Below, in pieces: positions 17,841-27,600 of a DNA stretch of 64,000 bases (positions within the stretch are counted from its first letter, which is position 1; every line of letters starts with the position of its first letter). The stretch is from Candidatus Lachnoclostridium pullistercoris (lineage in GTDB: Bacteria > Bacillota > Clostridia > Lachnospirales > Lachnospiraceae). The stretch spans positions 1 to 64,000 of the forward strand of contig DWWL01000010.1 in NCBI GenBank assembly GCA_019119775.1. The letters are read 5' to 3'. Both the position numbers and the translations under genes were made by a program. Under the pieces are notes generated by a model. The model did no database searches and was not told where the DNA came from. It worked only from the letters and a program-made list of their open reading frames with translations.

Positions 17841-18332
17841 TCACTGACAGTGCAGCACGGGCTCTCCGGTGAGCAGACTGGGCTGCACGTCGATCACCCG
17901 CTGGTTGGAACTGCCTTTCCAGTGCAGATTGGCGTCTTTTAACGCCTCTACAAACTCTCCGTCCACCACCACGTCTACCTTGCGGATCAGAGGCAGGTCG
18001 CGGATGGCCTCCCAGCTGTAGCCGGTGTAGAGCCAGATGGTCTTATTGGGAAATTTTTCTGAGATCTCGTCGATCAGCTCCCCCATATCCCGGCGGTTGT
18101 CCGGGTGCAGAGGGTCGCCGCCGCTTAACGTCACGCCGGAGACGTAGGGTTTTTTCAATTCCTCAAACAGCTCCTCCTTCGCCGCCTGGTCAAAGGGGAT
18201 CCCGCCCCGGATGTCCCAGGTCACCGGGTTGTGGCAGCCTTTGCAGTTGTGATTGCAGCCAGCTACCCAGAGCACAACCCGCAGGCCGTCTCCGTTTAGC
18301 ATATCGTCTTTCGTTATATTGTGATAGCGCAT
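17841..18332 (-). CDS. nrdG: anaerobic ribonucleotide reductase activating protein (radical SAM)
   Basis: 163-residue radical-SAM enzyme that installs the glycyl radical on NrdD. The cluster motif is CNHNCKGC (Cys 26, 30, 33), followed by the SAM-binding SGGDPLHPDN stretch. The start at 18332 has AAGGAG 8 bases upstream; the longer frame to 18422 adds non-conserved sequence and crosses the promoter. It is the only NrdG in the window and probably serves both NrdD proteins. Confidence 0.93.
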   Translation of the reverse strand: MRYHNITKDDMLNGDGLRVVLWVAGCNHNCKGCHNPVTWDIRGGIPFDQAAKEELFEELKKPYVSGVTLSGGDPLHPDNRRDMGELIDEISEKFPNKTIWLYTGYSWEAIRDLPLIRKVDVVVDGEFVEALKDANLHWKGSSNQRVIDVQPSLLTGEPVLHCQ

Positions 18333-18425
18333 GTCTGATGCTCCTTGTTCTGTTATGTTCCCGGCATCCCCGTCCGAGGGGCACTGCGCACGCCCCGCTG
18401 CGGCACGGATGCTGCCGTCCATGGC

Positions 18426-18454
18426 AGTATATCATATGCGGGGAGGTTTGTCAC
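18426..18454 (-). promoter_or_regulatory. promoter of nrdG
   Basis: GTGACA (18449-18454), a 17-base spacer and TATACT (18426-18431) on the minus strand. It is back to back with the hsd operon promoter; 18333-18694 holds only these two promoters and the hsdM leader. Confidence 0.6.
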
Positions 18455-18476
18455 GGGGAATGTGGGGGAGGCCGAA

Positions 18477-18505
18477 TTGCGTTTATAAGATTTTCGATGT
18501 ATAAT
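18477..18505 (+). promoter_or_regulatory. promoter of the hsd-mcr defence operon
   Basis: TTGCGT (18477-18482), a 17-base spacer and TATAAT (18500-18505). About 185 bases of untranslated leader follow before hsdM; I see no further structure in the leader. Confidence 0.6.
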
Positions 18506-18694
18506 AATAAAAATGAGAATCACTATAAGCGGTTGAGTGAATCACAGTAATGAAGAACACGCTCTTTCTATTCTGTTGCTCATTTGCGAGTATTTGAATT
18601 GCAGCATCAGAAATATATGCGAAACAGTTCATACAAACAGAACGCGCACGGTGCATTCTATAAAATCATTGAAAAAACTACGGAGGTAGCTCCA

Positions 18695-20197
18695 ATGGCT
18701 GAGACCAATACAAGCAATATTGGATTTGAAAAACAGATTTGGGATGCCGCTTGTGTCCTTCGCGGCAACATCGACGCTTCAGAATATAAGTCAGTTGTTC
18801 TCGGGCTGATTTTTCTGAAATACATCTCTGACCGTTTTGAGGCAAAGTATCAGGAACTTTTGGCCGAGGGCGATGGCTTTGAAGAGGATAAGGACGAATA
18901 CATGGCGGAGAATATCTTCTTCGTGCCAGAAAATGCAAGGTGGAGTGTTATTTCTGCTGCTGCTCACACGCCTGAGATCGGTACGGTCATTGACGAGGCT
19001 ATGCGGAGCATTGAAAAGGAAAACAAGCGGCTCAAAGACATTCTTCCCAAGAACTTTGCCCGTCCTGAATTAGATAAGAGACGTCTCGGTGAGGTCGTTG
19101 ACCTCTTTACCAACATCCAGATGATCGACCATGGGAACAGTAAGGATATTCTCGGGCGAACCTATGAGTATTGCCTTGCCAAATTCGCCGAACAGGAAGG
19201 AAAGCTCGCAGGCGAGTTCTACACTCCTTCCTGCGTTGTTCGCACCCTTGTTGAGGTATTACAGCCCTACAATGGCCGTGTCTACGACCCCTGCTGCGGT
19301 TCTGGCGGTATGTTTGTCCAGTCCTCAAAGTTCATCGAAAATCACGGCGGGAATATCAAAAACATCTCCGTATATGGGCAGGACTCCAACCCTACTACAT
19401 GGAAGCTGGCGCAGATGAACCTTGCCATTCGGGGTATCGAGGCTGACCTTGGCAAGTTCAGTGCTGACACCTTCTTCAATGACTGCCACCCACAGCTCAA
19501 AGCAGATTTCATTATGGCGAATCCTCCCTTCAATCTTTCCGGCTGGGGTCAGGACAAGCTTCTTGATGATGTGCGCTGGCAGTATGGTACGCCTCCGGCC
19601 AGTAATGCCAACTTTGCTTGGTTGCAGCACATGATTTGGCATCTTGCCCCAAACGGGCGGATTGGCATGGTACTTGCGAACGGTTCACTGTCCTCTCAGT
19701 CCGGCGGTGAAGGTGAAATCCGAAAGAATATCATCAATGCTGATCTTGTAGACTGCATTATCGCTATGCCTTCTCAGCTCTTCTACACGACACAGATTCC
19801 GGTATCGCTCTGGTTTCTTGCCAAGAACAAGAAGCAGAAGGGCAAAACGCTGTTCATTGACGCGAGAAAGCTCGGCACGATGGTTACGCGAAAACTGCGC
19901 GAACTAACAGACGAAGACATTCAGAGGATTTCAGATACCTATAACGCTTTTGTCGATGGTACGCTCGAAGATGAGAAGGGCTTCTGTGCTGTTGTGACCA
20001 CTCAAGATATTGCTAAGCAGGATTATATCCTCACGCCAGGGCGCTATGTGGGTATTGAAGAACAGGAAGATGACGGTGAGCCGTTCGAGGAAAAGATGAG
20101 CCGTTTGACCTCCGAGCTTTCAGAATTGTTTGCAAAATCCCATGAGCTTGAGACTGAGATCAAGGAGAGACTGGGGGCGATTGGGTATGAAATCTAA
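18695..20197 (+). CDS. hsdM: type I restriction-modification methyltransferase subunit HsdM
   Basis: 500-residue N6-adenine methyltransferase. An N-terminal helical HsdM domain (FEKQIWDAACVLRGNIDASE) is followed by the SAM-binding VYDPCCGSGGMFVQ and the catalytic MANPPFNLSGWG (NPPF near residue 275). It works as M2S1 with HsdS, which sets the sequence specificity. The start at 18695 has GGAGG 8 bases upstream. Its 3' end overlaps hsdS by 11 bases. It opens a plus-strand island that is visibly poorer in GC than its neighbours, suggesting horizontal acquisition. Confidence 0.93.
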   Translation: MAETNTSNIGFEKQIWDAACVLRGNIDASEYKSVVLGLIFLKYISDRFEAKYQELLAEGDGFEEDKDEYMAENIFFVPENARWSVISAAAHTPEIGTVIDEAMRSIEKENKRLKDILPKNFARPELDKRRLGEVVDLFTNIQMIDHGNSKDILGRTYEYCLAKFAEQEGKLAGEFYTPSCVVRTLVEVLQPYNGRVYDPCCGSGGMFVQSSKFIENHGGNIKNISVYGQDSNPTTWKLAQMNLAIRGIEADLGKFSADTFFNDCHPQLKADFIMANPPFNLSGWGQDKLLDDVRWQYGTPPASNANFAWLQHMIWHLAPNGRIGMVLANGSLSSQSGGEGEIRKNIINADLVDCIIAMPSQLFYTTQIPVSLWFLAKNKKQKGKTLFIDARKLGTMVTRKLRELTDEDIQRISDTYNAFVDGTLEDEKGFCAVVTTQDIAKQDYILTPGRYVGIEEQEDDGEPFEEKMSRLTSELSELFAKSHELETEIKERLGAIGYEI

Positions 20198-20744
20198 TTT
20201 AAGGTCTGTATCAATAAGAAACATATGTCTTGGCATTTATGATGGCCCTCATGCGACACCGCCCAAAAGCGATACAGGTGCAATTTTTCTGGGAATACCT
20301 AATTTTGTGAATGGGAAACTGAATCTGAGTCCATCAAACATTAGATATATTTCAGAGAAGGATTTTCCTAAGTGGACAAAACGAGTGACTCCTAAGGCTC
20401 ATGATATTGTTTTTTCCTATGAAGCAACGCTGAACCTTTATGCGATTATCCCTGATGACTTTCACGGGTGCTTAGGAAGAAGAATGGCACTCATACGCCC
20501 TGATGAAAGCGTTGTAGATTATAGGTTTCTCTATTATTATATGTTCTCACCTGCTTGGCGTAAGGAAATCGAACGCCATAAAGTGAATGGTTCCACGGTT
20601 GATCGAATACCGTTGGTATCATTTCCTTCTTTTTGTGTTAACTTACCGAATATGTGTACTCAGAAGGCTATTGCTGATATTTTATTTTCAATAGACCAAA
20701 AGATAGATGGTAACAACAAGATAAACGATAATTTAGCGGCTTAA
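20187..20744 (+). CDS. hsdS: HsdS specificity subunit, N-terminal half (truncated state)
   Basis: 185-residue product holding one target-recognition domain (about 5-150) and the start of the central conserved helix (KAIADILFSIDQKIDGN, then NKINDNLAA and a stop). A normal HsdS is about 400 residues with two such domains. The frame ends 8 bases past a 17-bp repeat (20720-20736). The missing second half lies inverted immediately downstream, and the join is in frame if the segment is flipped (see findings). Single-domain HsdS proteins can pair to give a functional, symmetric specificity, so this truncated form may still be active. Confidence 0.85.
   Translation: MKSNLRSVSIRNICLGIYDGPHATPPKSDTGAIFLGIPNFVNGKLNLSPSNIRYISEKDFPKWTKRVTPKAHDIVFSYEATLNLYAIIPDDFHGCLGRRMALIRPDESVVDYRFLYYYMFSPAWRKEIERHKVNGSTVDRIPLVSFPSFCVNLPNMCTQKAIADILFSIDQKIDGNNKINDNLAA
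20720..20736 (+). repeat. left inverted repeat of the hsdS switch
   Basis: GATAAACGATAATTTAG, in the codons for DKINDNL-type central HsdS sequence. It is identical to the reverse complement of 21397-21413; identity ends exactly at both edges. Confidence 0.9.
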
Positions 20745-21413
20745 AGCTGAATACTGGACACATCAAGCTCGCCACTCATCAGCTTCGGCAGAAGGCTATC
20801 TCGTAACCGTTTGAGCTTATCATTTTCGATGGCATTGCATTTTATCTGCTCAAACATAGGTGAAACAATACCTTGGTACTCGGCTATCTCTTTAGTAGTA
20901 GGTAAAATCAGTTCAAAAGCAAGGGTATCAGATGGTGTAGTCCTTTGCCTACTACCTGTCGATCCTGTAACATGGCTACACATAAAATCTGAAAACGAAG
21001 TGCTGTCTATAACTGAATATAAGAAATCAGAGATTTCTTGCTTTTTAGCCTTATAGACTATGAACTCAGTTGAACAGACGGCATTTGCCGTTAGGCAATA
21101 CGGCTTCCAGACTCGCTTTGTTGTTGGATTCAGTTTTGAAATCATAAAGCAAGTATCATCCACAACAAACTTGTTGCTTTTAATCGCTGTTGATAGTTCA
21201 AACACTGGAAAATGTGCTTCATCAAAAGCTGGAATGCTGTAATGCTCAAGTAGCATTTTCGGTTCTTTAGCTGGATTGAAACTCTTTTTTGAGATAGTAG
21301 CTACATCACCGAGCTGTACAATACGCCAACCAACGGGCAAATTGCTGCGATCTACTGTTTCAAACCGCTCATGATATAGCAGCTCGGCTTGCTGCTCTAA
21401 ATTATCGTTTATC
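20741..21413 (-). CDS. hsdS: HsdS C-terminal half (second target-recognition domain), inverted and without a start
   Basis: An open minus-strand frame encoding INDNLEQQAELLYHERFE, then PVGWRIVQLGDVATISKK, a target-recognition domain and the usual HsdS C-terminus DKLKRLRDSLLPKLMSGELD. There is no ATG or ribosome site at its head: the frame simply emerges from the right inverted repeat (open back to a TAG at 21425-21427). It is therefore the displaced second half of the gene at 20187, not a gene of its own, though an automatic caller may start it near 21340. It overlaps the end of the plus-strand half by 4 bases. Confidence 0.85.
21397..21413 (-). repeat. right inverted repeat of the hsdS switch
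   Basis: On the minus strand it reads GATAAACGATAATTTAG, identical to 20720-20736. It marks where the displaced HsdS half begins. Confidence 0.9.
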
Positions 21414-21490
21414 GCTCTTGTCGCCTATTGAGTGACCATTAACCGCCCCAATGCGGTATGATTAGATTTAGAAAATGGGAGGTATGTGCA

Positions 21491-23608
21491 ATGGATATAC
21501 AAGAGACAATTAGCCGAGCCAGAAAAGAATATAAGGACTATCTGCGCGAAAAACATTCTGATTGGGCCGAAAGTACCCTAAGCACCCATGTTTCGGATGC
21601 TTTCTACCTTTACCAAAATACCATTGCCCTCTCCTTCTGGAAGTGCTTTGAGAATGACGAATCAATGGCCGCGGCTAGGCAGGATATTCTCGAATATTTG
21701 ACGCATGATGTTATGTCAGAACGCGCCGAAGAGCGCACAACCGGTTATTTCAACGACCTCAAGATGCTCAAAGAGTTCTTGGACTCAAAGGGCGGTGTAA
21801 GAAAGTATGTGGGGCCGGAGTATGATTGCGAAGTAACCGTCTACAAATATGCAAAGATGGCCTATGATGGCAAAATGCCTTCGGATGACGCTGTTACTGC
21901 CTTGTGTAAAGAAGTTCCTTTCTTCGGGGAAACATCGCATAAACTTATGGTCATGTTGTTCGCTTCCATGATAGAAGGGACAAGGTACACCCGCCGGGGC
22001 AATACTGAAACAACGATTTACTTTATCGTACATATAGGGCAGGACTATGGTAAAGATTGCATGAACAACGCCCTGAAAGCTACCTATGAAAACATCAAAT
22101 ACTACTATGAGCAGACCGGAAATAAGTCCAACAGCATTCGCCGGGGTTGCACAAAGGTAGCCAAAAACAACAATATTGATATAGACTTCAGCGAGAAAAT
22201 GTTTGAAGGGATCATCCCGAAAGAGTCCTCCGACACCACTCTTACAGTCGATGACACCGCCGTCCGGTATTGGTTATATGCTGCTGGCGATGGTTCAGCC
22301 AACTGGGAAAGCGATTATGCTGATGGTATTATGGCTATTGGCTGGGATGACATGGGCGATCTCATGCAGTACAGCTCCAAGGAAGAAATGCGAGCTAAAA
22401 TGCGGGAAGTCTACGGAGGGACGAGCTCGTATAAAAATCAAGTTCACGCCACATGGCAGTTTGCAAATGACATCAAACCCGGCGACATCATCTTTGTCAA
22501 AAAAGGCAGAAAAGAAATCATTGGCAGAGGCGTTGTTGAGGGCGAGTATGTATATGATCCCGCACGCGAGCACTACCGCAACACCCGTACTGTCCACTGG
22601 ACAGACAAAGGATTGTGGGAACATCCTGAACAGTTGGCAATGAAGGCACTGACCGATGTAACGCCTTATACCGATTTTGTAAAAAAAACGCAAAGCCTTT
22701 TTGATGGAGATAGCACCGATGTTGCTATCCAAGACGAGTATGAAGAGGAACGGACTTACGATCCATATACCGCCGACGATTTCCTGCATGAGGTATTCAT
22801 GGATGAAGGCCGCTATAACACCCTCAAGGCTCTCTTACTGACGAAAAAAAATGTGATTCTTCAAGGTGCACCGGGCGTCGGCAAAACCTTTGCGGCAAAG
22901 AGGCTGGCCTATTCTATCATGGGAGAGAAAGACACGAACCGTGTCAAGATGGTGCAATTCCATCAGAGTTACAGCTACGAAGACTTTATCATGGGTTTCC
23001 GGCCCACGGAAACAGGCTTCGAGTTGAAGAAAGGCGTTTTCTATGAGTTCTGTCGTAAGGCCACAGAGGATGACCGTCCTTACTTCTTCATCATTGATGA
23101 GATCAATCGAGGCAACTTGAGTAAGATTTTTGGCGAATTGTTCATGCTCATTGAAAGCGATAAGCGCGGAGTTGAGTTGCAGCTTCTCTACGCGGACGAG
23201 CAGTTCTCCATTCCAAGCAATGTTTACATCATCGGCATGATGAATACAGCAGACCGTAGTCTTGCCATGTTGGACTATGCGCTGCGCCGCCGTTTTGCAT
23301 TCTTTGAAATGACACCGGCATTCAACTCGTCTGGTTTCAGAGCATATAGGGCGAAGATCAAAAATCCAAAGTTCGACCGCCTAATTGCCACAGTGGAACA
23401 ACTTAATGATATGATAGCGAATGATGATTCTCTGGGCGAAGGTTTCTGCATCGGTCATAGTTATTTCTGTACGAACACCACTGTCACAGACGATTGGATG
23501 AAGTCCGTAGTAGAATTTGAGCTGATCCCGCTGCTCAAAGAATACTGGTTTGATGAAGCCGCGAAAGTCAAAGATTGGAGCCGTACTCTTCGAGAGGTGG
23601 TCAAATGA
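21491..23608 (+). CDS. mcrB: McrB, GTPase subunit of the McrBC modified-DNA restriction system
   Basis: 705-residue type IV restriction motor. The N-terminal about 240 residues are helical and not recognised. An EVE/PUA-like reader domain (about 260-385, starting YWLYAAGDGSANWE and including KPGDIIFVKKGRKEIIGRG) probably binds methylated or hydroxymethylated cytosine. The AAA+ domain has Walker A GAPGVGKT (near 459), Walker B FFIIDEINRGNLSKIFGEL (near 535) and the McrB signature MNTADRS (near 583). The start at 21491 has GGGAGG upstream. It overlaps mcrC by 4 bases. It is nested between hsdS and hsdR on the same strand. Confidence 0.92.
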   Translation: MDIQETISRARKEYKDYLREKHSDWAESTLSTHVSDAFYLYQNTIALSFWKCFENDESMAAARQDILEYLTHDVMSERAEERTTGYFNDLKMLKEFLDSKGGVRKYVGPEYDCEVTVYKYAKMAYDGKMPSDDAVTALCKEVPFFGETSHKLMVMLFASMIEGTRYTRRGNTETTIYFIVHIGQDYGKDCMNNALKATYENIKYYYEQTGNKSNSIRRGCTKVAKNNNIDIDFSEKMFEGIIPKESSDTTLTVDDTAVRYWLYAAGDGSANWESDYADGIMAIGWDDMGDLMQYSSKEEMRAKMREVYGGTSSYKNQVHATWQFANDIKPGDIIFVKKGRKEIIGRGVVEGEYVYDPAREHYRNTRTVHWTDKGLWEHPEQLAMKALTDVTPYTDFVKKTQSLFDGDSTDVAIQDEYEEERTYDPYTADDFLHEVFMDEGRYNTLKALLLTKKNVILQGAPGVGKTFAAKRLAYSIMGEKDTNRVKMVQFHQSYSYEDFIMGFRPTETGFELKKGVFYEFCRKATEDDRPYFFIIDEINRGNLSKIFGELFMLIESDKRGVELQLLYADEQFSIPSNVYIIGMMNTADRSLAMLDYALRRRFAFFEMTPAFNSSGFRAYRAKIKNPKFDRLIATVEQLNDMIANDDSLGEGFCIGHSYFCTNTTVTDDWMKSVVEFELIPLLKEYWFDEAAKVKDWSRTLREVVK

Positions 23609-24636
23609 TTCCCATTCGTAACATCTACTATATGCTGGCCTATGCGTTCCAAGTTTTGCACGAACAAGGCTATAAGGATGTTGCTGCTGAGGATTTCAGA
23701 AACACCGCAGAGCTGTTGGCCGCTATCCTATGCAAAGGCGTGTCTGTTCAGATTAAGCGGGGATTATGCAGACAGTACATAACAAATGAAGAACCGCTGG
23801 TTTTCCCAAGAGGAAAGCTGGAAATTGGAGAATCCATTAAAACCCAAGTCCTTCGTAAAAAACAGATCATCTGCGCCTATGATGAGTTTTCGGTCAATGC
23901 CTATACAAATCGCATTATCAAAACGACAATGACCGTCCTGCTTCGTGCAGATATTTCAAAGGTAAGGAAAAAGGAAATCCGCAAGTTGCTTGTCTTCTTC
24001 GATGGCGTAGATACTTTGGACGCTCATAACATCAACTGGAGCATCCAATATGACCGCAATAATCAGACCTACCGGATGATAATTGAAATATGCCGGTTTG
24101 TTCTGAAAGGACTGCTGCAAACGACCATAGACGGCTCTACCCGTATCATGGATTATGCGGATGATATGACAATGGCAAAGCTGTATGAGAAATTCATACT
24201 GGGCTATTATCAACGGGAGCACCCTGACATCCGAGCATATTCCCCGCAAATCGCTTGGCAAGTGACAGATGGGTACAGAGCGCTTCTTCCTACCATGCAG
24301 TCTGACATAGTGCTTTCAAACAAAAGAGCCAGAAAGACGCTTATTATCGACGCAAAGTTTTACACGCACAATATGCAGATGAAAGCCCCCTATATGACGC
24401 AAACGCTCCACTCAGGTAATTTGTACCAGATTTTCACTTATGTCAAGAACTGGGACGCTGCGCCCGGAGAAACCGTTGCAGGGATGCTTCTATATGCCAA
24501 AACAGACGATGCTGTTCAACCGGATGGAGATTACCAGATGAGCGGCAATCAAATCAGCGTAAAAACTCTCGATATGAACTGCGAGTTCGCTGTGATCGCA
24601 GGGCAGCTTGACACGATTGCAGAAAGGATTAGATGA
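23605..24636 (+). CDS. mcrC: McrC, nuclease subunit of McrBC
   Basis: 343-residue partner of McrB. The N-terminal part starts IPIRNIYYMLAYAFQVL, typical of McrC. The C-terminal PD-(D/E)XK nuclease shows PTMQSDIVLSN followed by TLIIDAKFY (Asp and Asp-x-Lys). Cleavage needs McrB-driven GTP hydrolysis on modified DNA. The ATG lies in an ATGA overlap with mcrB, so the subunits are translationally coupled. Confidence 0.92.
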   Translation: MIPIRNIYYMLAYAFQVLHEQGYKDVAAEDFRNTAELLAAILCKGVSVQIKRGLCRQYITNEEPLVFPRGKLEIGESIKTQVLRKKQIICAYDEFSVNAYTNRIIKTTMTVLLRADISKVRKKEIRKLLVFFDGVDTLDAHNINWSIQYDRNNQTYRMIIEICRFVLKGLLQTTIDGSTRIMDYADDMTMAKLYEKFILGYYQREHPDIRAYSPQIAWQVTDGYRALLPTMQSDIVLSNKRARKTLIIDAKFYTHNMQMKAPYMTQTLHSGNLYQIFTYVKNWDAAPGETVAGMLLYAKTDDAVQPDGDYQMSGNQISVKTLDMNCEFAVIAGQLDTIAERIR

Positions 24637-24669
24637 TAACACAGCAGACCAAACAAAGGAGCAACAGAA

Positions 24670-27600
24670 ATGGCAGGATATTATACCGAATCAAATTATG
24701 AGAACGCAGTTCTCCAACTACTTAACGAAGGACTTGGCTATACCTATGTCTACGGACCGGATGTGGAACGTGACTATCATTCTCCGCTCTATGAAGATGT
24801 CCTATTGCCATCTTTGCAGCGTATCAATAAGGGACTGCCTCTGGATGCCATCAATGAGGCTCTCTACAAACTCAAGAACTTTGAATCCGGCTCACTGCTG
24901 CAAAAAAACATGACCTTTACCGATTATCTGCAAAACGGTATCTCGGTAAAATACTTCGTAAACGGCGAGGAACGCTCCACCCTCGTCTACCTTGTTGACT
25001 TCAAAAATCCTGCCAATAATGATTTTACTGTTGCCAATCAGTGGACTTTTATAGAGAACTCGGAGAAGCGCCCGGATGTAATCTTCTTCGTCAATGGCCT
25101 GCCGCTTGTAGTAGTAGAACTGAAATCCCCATCCCGTGCAGAAACGGATGCTTCCGACGCATACCGCCAGCTTCGCAACTATATGTACGAGATCCCTTCC
25201 ATGTTTATCTACAATGAGGTCTGCGTCATGAGCGATATGACGACCTCCAGGGCTGGAACAATTACCTCCGGCGAAGATCGTTTCATGGAGTGGAAAACTA
25301 CGGACGGAAGCTACGAAAATACTCAGTATGCTGCCTTTGACACCTTCTTTGAGGGCTTGTTTGAAAAGAACCGTTTCCTTGACATCCTGAAAAATTTTAT
25401 CTGCTTCAACGTGGACGGCGAAAAGACATTCAAGGTGCTTGCTGCCTACCATCAGTATTTTGCGGTCAAGAAAGCGATTGTCTCCACCCAAAAGGCAACC
25501 GTCACGGATGGTAAGGGCGGCGTATTCTGGCATACGCAGGGCAGCGGAAAATCGCTGTCTATGGTGTTTTATGCTCACTATCTCCAAGAAGCTTTGGAAA
25601 GCCCGACAATCGTTGTGATCACGGACCGCAACGACTTGGATGACCAGCTCTACGGTCAATTTGCCCGTTGTAAGGATTTCCTGCGCCAAACGCCGCAGCA
25701 CGCTCAAAACCGCACTCACCTAAAAGAGCTGCTTGCAAACCGTCAGGCAAACGGTATCATCTTTACAACCATGCAGAAGTTCGAGGAAAGCGGTGAACCT
25801 CTTTCCGAACGCCGGAACATTGTCGTTATGGCGGATGAAGCACACCGCAGCCAATATGGATTAACGGAGAAAGTAGTCATCCGTCAGAAGGAAGACGGAG
25901 AAGTTGAGGCCAGAACAGTCATCGGAACTGCTCGCATCATCCGTGATAGCCTCCCAAACGCTACATACATCGGCTTTACCGGCACGCCAATCTCTTCTAA
26001 GGACCGCAGCACCCGCGAAGTATTCGGCGATTACATCGACATTTACGACATGACTCAGGCCGTTGAGGATGGAGCAACCAGACCGGTTTACTATGAAAGC
26101 CGTGTCATTCATCTCAAGCTTGATGAAAAAACACTGCACCTCATAGATGACGAGTATGACCTGATGGCACAGAATGCCGATCCCTATGTTATTGAAAAGA
26201 GCAAAAAAGAACTCGGCCGGATGGAGGCAATCCTTGGAGCCGACCAGACAATCCATTCTCTGGTGGATGATATTCTTGACCATTACGAAAACTACCGTGC
26301 CAATCTCTTGACTGGAAAGGCAATGATTGTTGCCTACTCCCGCCCCATTGCCATGAAGATATACAAGCGGATTTTAGAGCTGCGTCCGGCTTGGACAGAA
26401 AAGGTTGCCGTTGTCATGACACAGGGAAACAACGACCCCGAAGAATGGCGGGAAATAATCGGTAATAAGGCGCATAAAGAAGACATGGCGAGAAAATTCA
26501 AGGACAACGACTCGCCTCTTAAAATTGCAATCGTTGTGGATATGTGGCTGACAGGGTTTGATGTTCCTTCCCTTGCCACAATGTATGTCTATAAGCCAAT
26601 GGCCGGTTACAATCTTATGCAGGCTATTGCCCGTGTCAATCGCGTTTTCAAGGATAAGGAAGGCGGATTGGTTGTAGACTATGTAGGAATTGCTGCGGCG
26701 CTGAAACAAGCCATGAACGATTATACGACGCGGGATAAGAAAAACTACGGTGACACGGATGTCAGCAAAGCTGCATACCCGAAGTTCCTTGAAAAGCTGT
26801 CTGTGTGCCGCGATCTGTTTCATGGTTATAACTACGAAAAGTTTATGACCGGAACCGACCTGGATAAAGCAAAAGCAATTACCGGAGGTGTAAACTTCAT
26901 TCTTGGGAAGAATGTTTCGGAGCAAGACCTTCCTGACAATGAAAGAACGCAAAATATCTATGTCAAGGAAGCTTTTCTGCTCAAACAGGCACTTTCGCTG
27001 TGCAGTAGCTTGGTTGATGAAAATATGCGCTTTGAAGCGGCCTTCTTTGAATCTGTCAGGACTATGATTGTCCGGCTTTTGTCCGGCGGCACCGGAAAAA
27101 AGTTCACTCTGCCGGAAGTGAATGAGCGGATCAACGAGCTGCTGAAACACAGTATCAAGAGCAAAGGAGTAATCAATCTTTTCTCGAATGTGAAGACAGA
27201 ATTTTCTCTGTTCGACCCTAAGTTCCTTGAAGAGATTGCCAATATGAAGGAGAAAAACCTTGCTGTTGAACTCCTGAAAAAATTGATTGCCGAACAGGTG
27301 TCGGTCTACCGGCGAACCAATATCGTCAAATCCGAGAAGTTTTCTGAGCTTATTCAAGGCGCAATGAACCGCTACCTGAATGGGATGCTGACCAATGAGG
27401 AAGTCATTCAGGAGCTTTTGAAGCTGGCAAAGGAGATCGCCGATGCGAACGCAGAAGGCGAAAAATTGGGATTGACTGCTGATGAGCTGGCATTCTATGA
27501 TGCTTTGACCAAACCTCAAGCAATCAAGGACTTTTATGAACATGATGAGTTGATTGCCATTACAAAAGAGTTGACAGATCTGCTCCGTAAGAACCGGACG

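Larger units (their letters stand above)
20720..21413. other. putative invertible DNA segment in hsdS
   Basis: A 694-bp segment bounded by 17-bp perfect inverted repeats. Inside, in reverse orientation, is the second half of hsdS. Inverting it joins NKINDNL to EQQAELLYHERFETVDRSN and the rest of the second target domain in the same frame, with no stop, giving about 401 residues. No recombinase gene is present in the window, so one would act in trans. Confidence 0.8.

Noticed and set aside
20741..21340. Independent second hsdS gene on the minus strand
   Set aside because: It lacks a start codon with ribosome site and an N-terminal target domain, and it begins inside the inverted repeat, so it is the displaced half of the plus-strand hsdS.
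26374..27543. 389-codon open frame opposite hsdR
   Set aside because: No recognisable protein and fully covered by the conserved HsdR frame; shadow.
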